This document shows positions 62,215-64,000 of a DNA stretch of 64,000 nucleotides, in pieces; position 1 is the first letter of the stretch; each line of letters opens with the position of its first letter. The notes beneath the pieces are model-generated. The model worked only from the letters and a program-made list of their open reading frames with translations. It was not told the DNA's origin and did no database searches. The translations under genes were made by a program, and so were the position numbers. Source of the DNA: Druceiella hillmani (taxonomy: Eukaryota; Arthropoda; Insecta; Lepidoptera; Hepialidae); NCBI GenBank assembly GCA_039881145.1, contig JAYKKI010000009.1, positions 11,658,001-11,722,000 on the forward strand, written 5' to 3'.

Positions 62215-64000
62215 ATTGCGGCTCGTATTATTACATGAAAGGGTAAATGAATCAGCGTAGCCTGTTAGAAACAATAAAATTTGCAGCCCTTAATTAAAGC
62301 AAAATTCACTCTCCGAAAATATTTATTATACGAAAAGTCCAAGATAATTTTCTCCAAAAACCTTGTCTGCGAAACTTAAATAAATAGAACAGTCAAATAA
62401 AGGAATACTTTACCCGCAAGCCATCCTTTATACTAAATAATATCACTTTGACAGTCGACAAGAACATCCATCCCATCTACTGCGTTCCAATTTTTTTTGT
62501 GCTTCGAAATATATAATCGTTTTACGTCTCTTTGGTACTCAACATAATTAGACACATGTTTGCGGCATTTTATGTCTACCGTAAAGGACAGCAATATATA
62601 CGTGTTCGTCGCAAAGAAGATATCGTGAAATGTGATAAATGCGAGCCAGTATACTGCGTACCTTACATTATCGTCCTATTTATTTTCATACACTTAAGTT
62701 AACAGAGTCCGAAAAGATATTGGCGGAGGAAGTACACATTGTTTTTTTAATAAAAGTGTAGTTTTCTGAATATATATGACAATTGCTAGTCAGTATTGTT
62801 CAATGTTTCAGTAAATTAATAAAAAAATTAAACCTAGCCATAAAGCAAGCATATCAGAATCCACATTAAAAAATTTAAAAATAACATGTTTTTTAACCAG
62901 CTATACTTTAAAATAATTCTTTCTGTTCAGAGCGTCATAATATGGATATTTTCATTATATTCAACTGTGCAGCGTTTTTGTAAAATGGAAGTTACGTTTA
63001 CAACTAAATAACGTTTTGACTGTTTTTTGTTCTAAAGAAAACTTTTTGTTTATTAAGAACTAAAAATAACCTTCACAATATTTTATAAACTCTATTTGTG
63101 TACTGATAATTGCACAGTCTGAAGAATAGTTCATACTTTGATTTACTGTAGTCTGCATTGTGTGACGTAAAATGTCACGATCTAATTTTTAGTCCATTTA
63201 TTACAAAGTCATGACTTCGGAGTACGTGACAACATCACGTTTCAGTGGCAATTTATAGTTCACGAATTTCTCTGAAATTATTTCTTTTTGTCTTTCATTT
63301 AGTTCATTTCTTAATTCAGTAATTTTATTTGTTATGTGTGCTTATATTTTCGAGAAATTTGTCTTCAGATCCAAACTAAACAAGTTGATGCTACAAAAAT
63401 ATGAAGTTACTTGTGGCGTACTATAAAAAACTGATACTAACTAATCCTTTTGGAACGATACTCATCCCGATGAGTATTAAGATATTACTCATTTTTTAGT
63501 ATGAACTACTGTACTCTAAAATACTATATCCCGTAATTTTATCTCAATCCTCAAGTATTTTATTTCGAAAATATATTCCTAGAAAAAAAAAATCAATTTA
63601 ATGACGCTTGTCGAATATAGAAGTAGCCTAATCGAATATAGAAGTAGTCTAATTCCTTTAAAATATGTTTTTTAAGATATCGTGTATTTTATCCAGCCCG
63701 TACTACAATGCTCGTAAAAATACATGCGGTCTTATTGTAGTACAGTCACGTATGGTTTTATTTGGCGCATCTGGAACGGGAGTGAGATAACACGAGATGA
63801 GAAGAAATACAGCACAGCGGTTGAATCGACGACGAGAATGCAGCATCTGAAATAATAATCACGAAGACTTACCGCGTTGGACGATTGTACGGAATTTTAT
63901 TTCCTAAGAAGATTACATTTCATTTCTTTGTTACGTTTTCTGCAAAGAAAGTGTTTTCGTAGTTTACATTTACATTAAACATACTCTTGTTTAATAATAA
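62212..64000. other. AT-rich non-coding stretch to window end
   Basis: Only a 21-bp two-copy repeat (TCGAATATAGAAGTAGYCTAA, at 63611-63631 and 63632-63652) is visible. A small GC-richer segment lies at 63760-63850. No gene was recognised. Confidence 0.55.
63611..63652. repeat. Two-copy 21-bp tandem repeat
   Basis: TCGAATATAGAAGTAGCCTA and its neighbour differ by one base, with an exact 21-bp period. Confidence 0.9.

Overview
The window looks like gene-poor, strongly A+T-rich (about 70% by eye) non-coding DNA from an animal nuclear genome, most likely an insect. The evidence is indirect: decayed transposable elements of types common in insects (an RTE-like LINE, a Jockey-like LINE, a piggyBac-like transposase), many long (TA)n microsatellites, degenerate satellite-like tandem arrays, and no convincing host protein-coding exon. 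I found no tRNA, rRNA, CRISPR array, operon or bacterial-type gene. The longest open frames (111, 142 and 107 codons) match nothing I recognise, and several short ones are just (TA)n read as Tyr-Ile repeats. The species cannot be named from this sequence. The window could be intergenic or lie inside a very long intron.

Layout. 1-7.4 kb: AT-rich DNA with two small hairpins, a (TA)n tract and a GC-richer patch at 4.6-5.1 kb. 7.4-9 kb: a CpG-rich patch, the first copy of a hairpin-forming repeat family and a (TA)n tract. 10.5-12.15 kb: a broken minus-strand RTE-like LINE with a (TA)n tract inside it. 13.4 kb: a GC-rich SINE-like patch. 15.9-20.2 kb: (TA)n and AT-rich DNA. 20.2-20.6 kb: a three-armed hairpin repeat flanked by a 12-bp direct repeat. 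26-26.3 kb: a 46-bp tandem repeat. 28.8-29.1 kb: a perfect 36-bp palindrome joined to a possible helix-turn-helix transposase remnant. 30.4 kb: a long (TA)n tract. 31.5-32.2 kb: a degenerate array of about four 190-bp units. 34.7 kb: a one-arm hairpin-family copy. 37.95-39.0 kb: a broken minus-strand Jockey-like LINE. 40.7-41.0 kb: (TA)n directly beside another hairpin-family copy. 41.5-42.3 kb: a five-copy array with a period near 165 bp. 45.4-45.8 kb: a 187-bp tandem duplication. 50.5-51.05 kb: a piggyBac-like transposase C-terminal remnant. 55.5-55.64 kb: a hairpin-family copy flanked by a perfect 17-bp direct repeat. 56.2 and 62.1 kb: further (TA)n tracts.

The most unusual item is the hairpin-forming repeat family (five copies at about 7.7, 20.2, 34.7, 40.8 and 55.5 kb). 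Its long inverted arms resemble a fold-back or MITE element. Two copies, however, are flanked by direct repeats of different length (12 and 17 bp), and the family has one conserved end and one variable end. That combination suggests LINE-assisted retroposition rather than cut-and-paste transposition. A second item of interest is an ancient dispersed repeat recognisable as three collinear fragments at about 39.7-40.0, 43.6-43.7 and 47.3-47.7 kb. All family names come from motif recognition only; no search was run.
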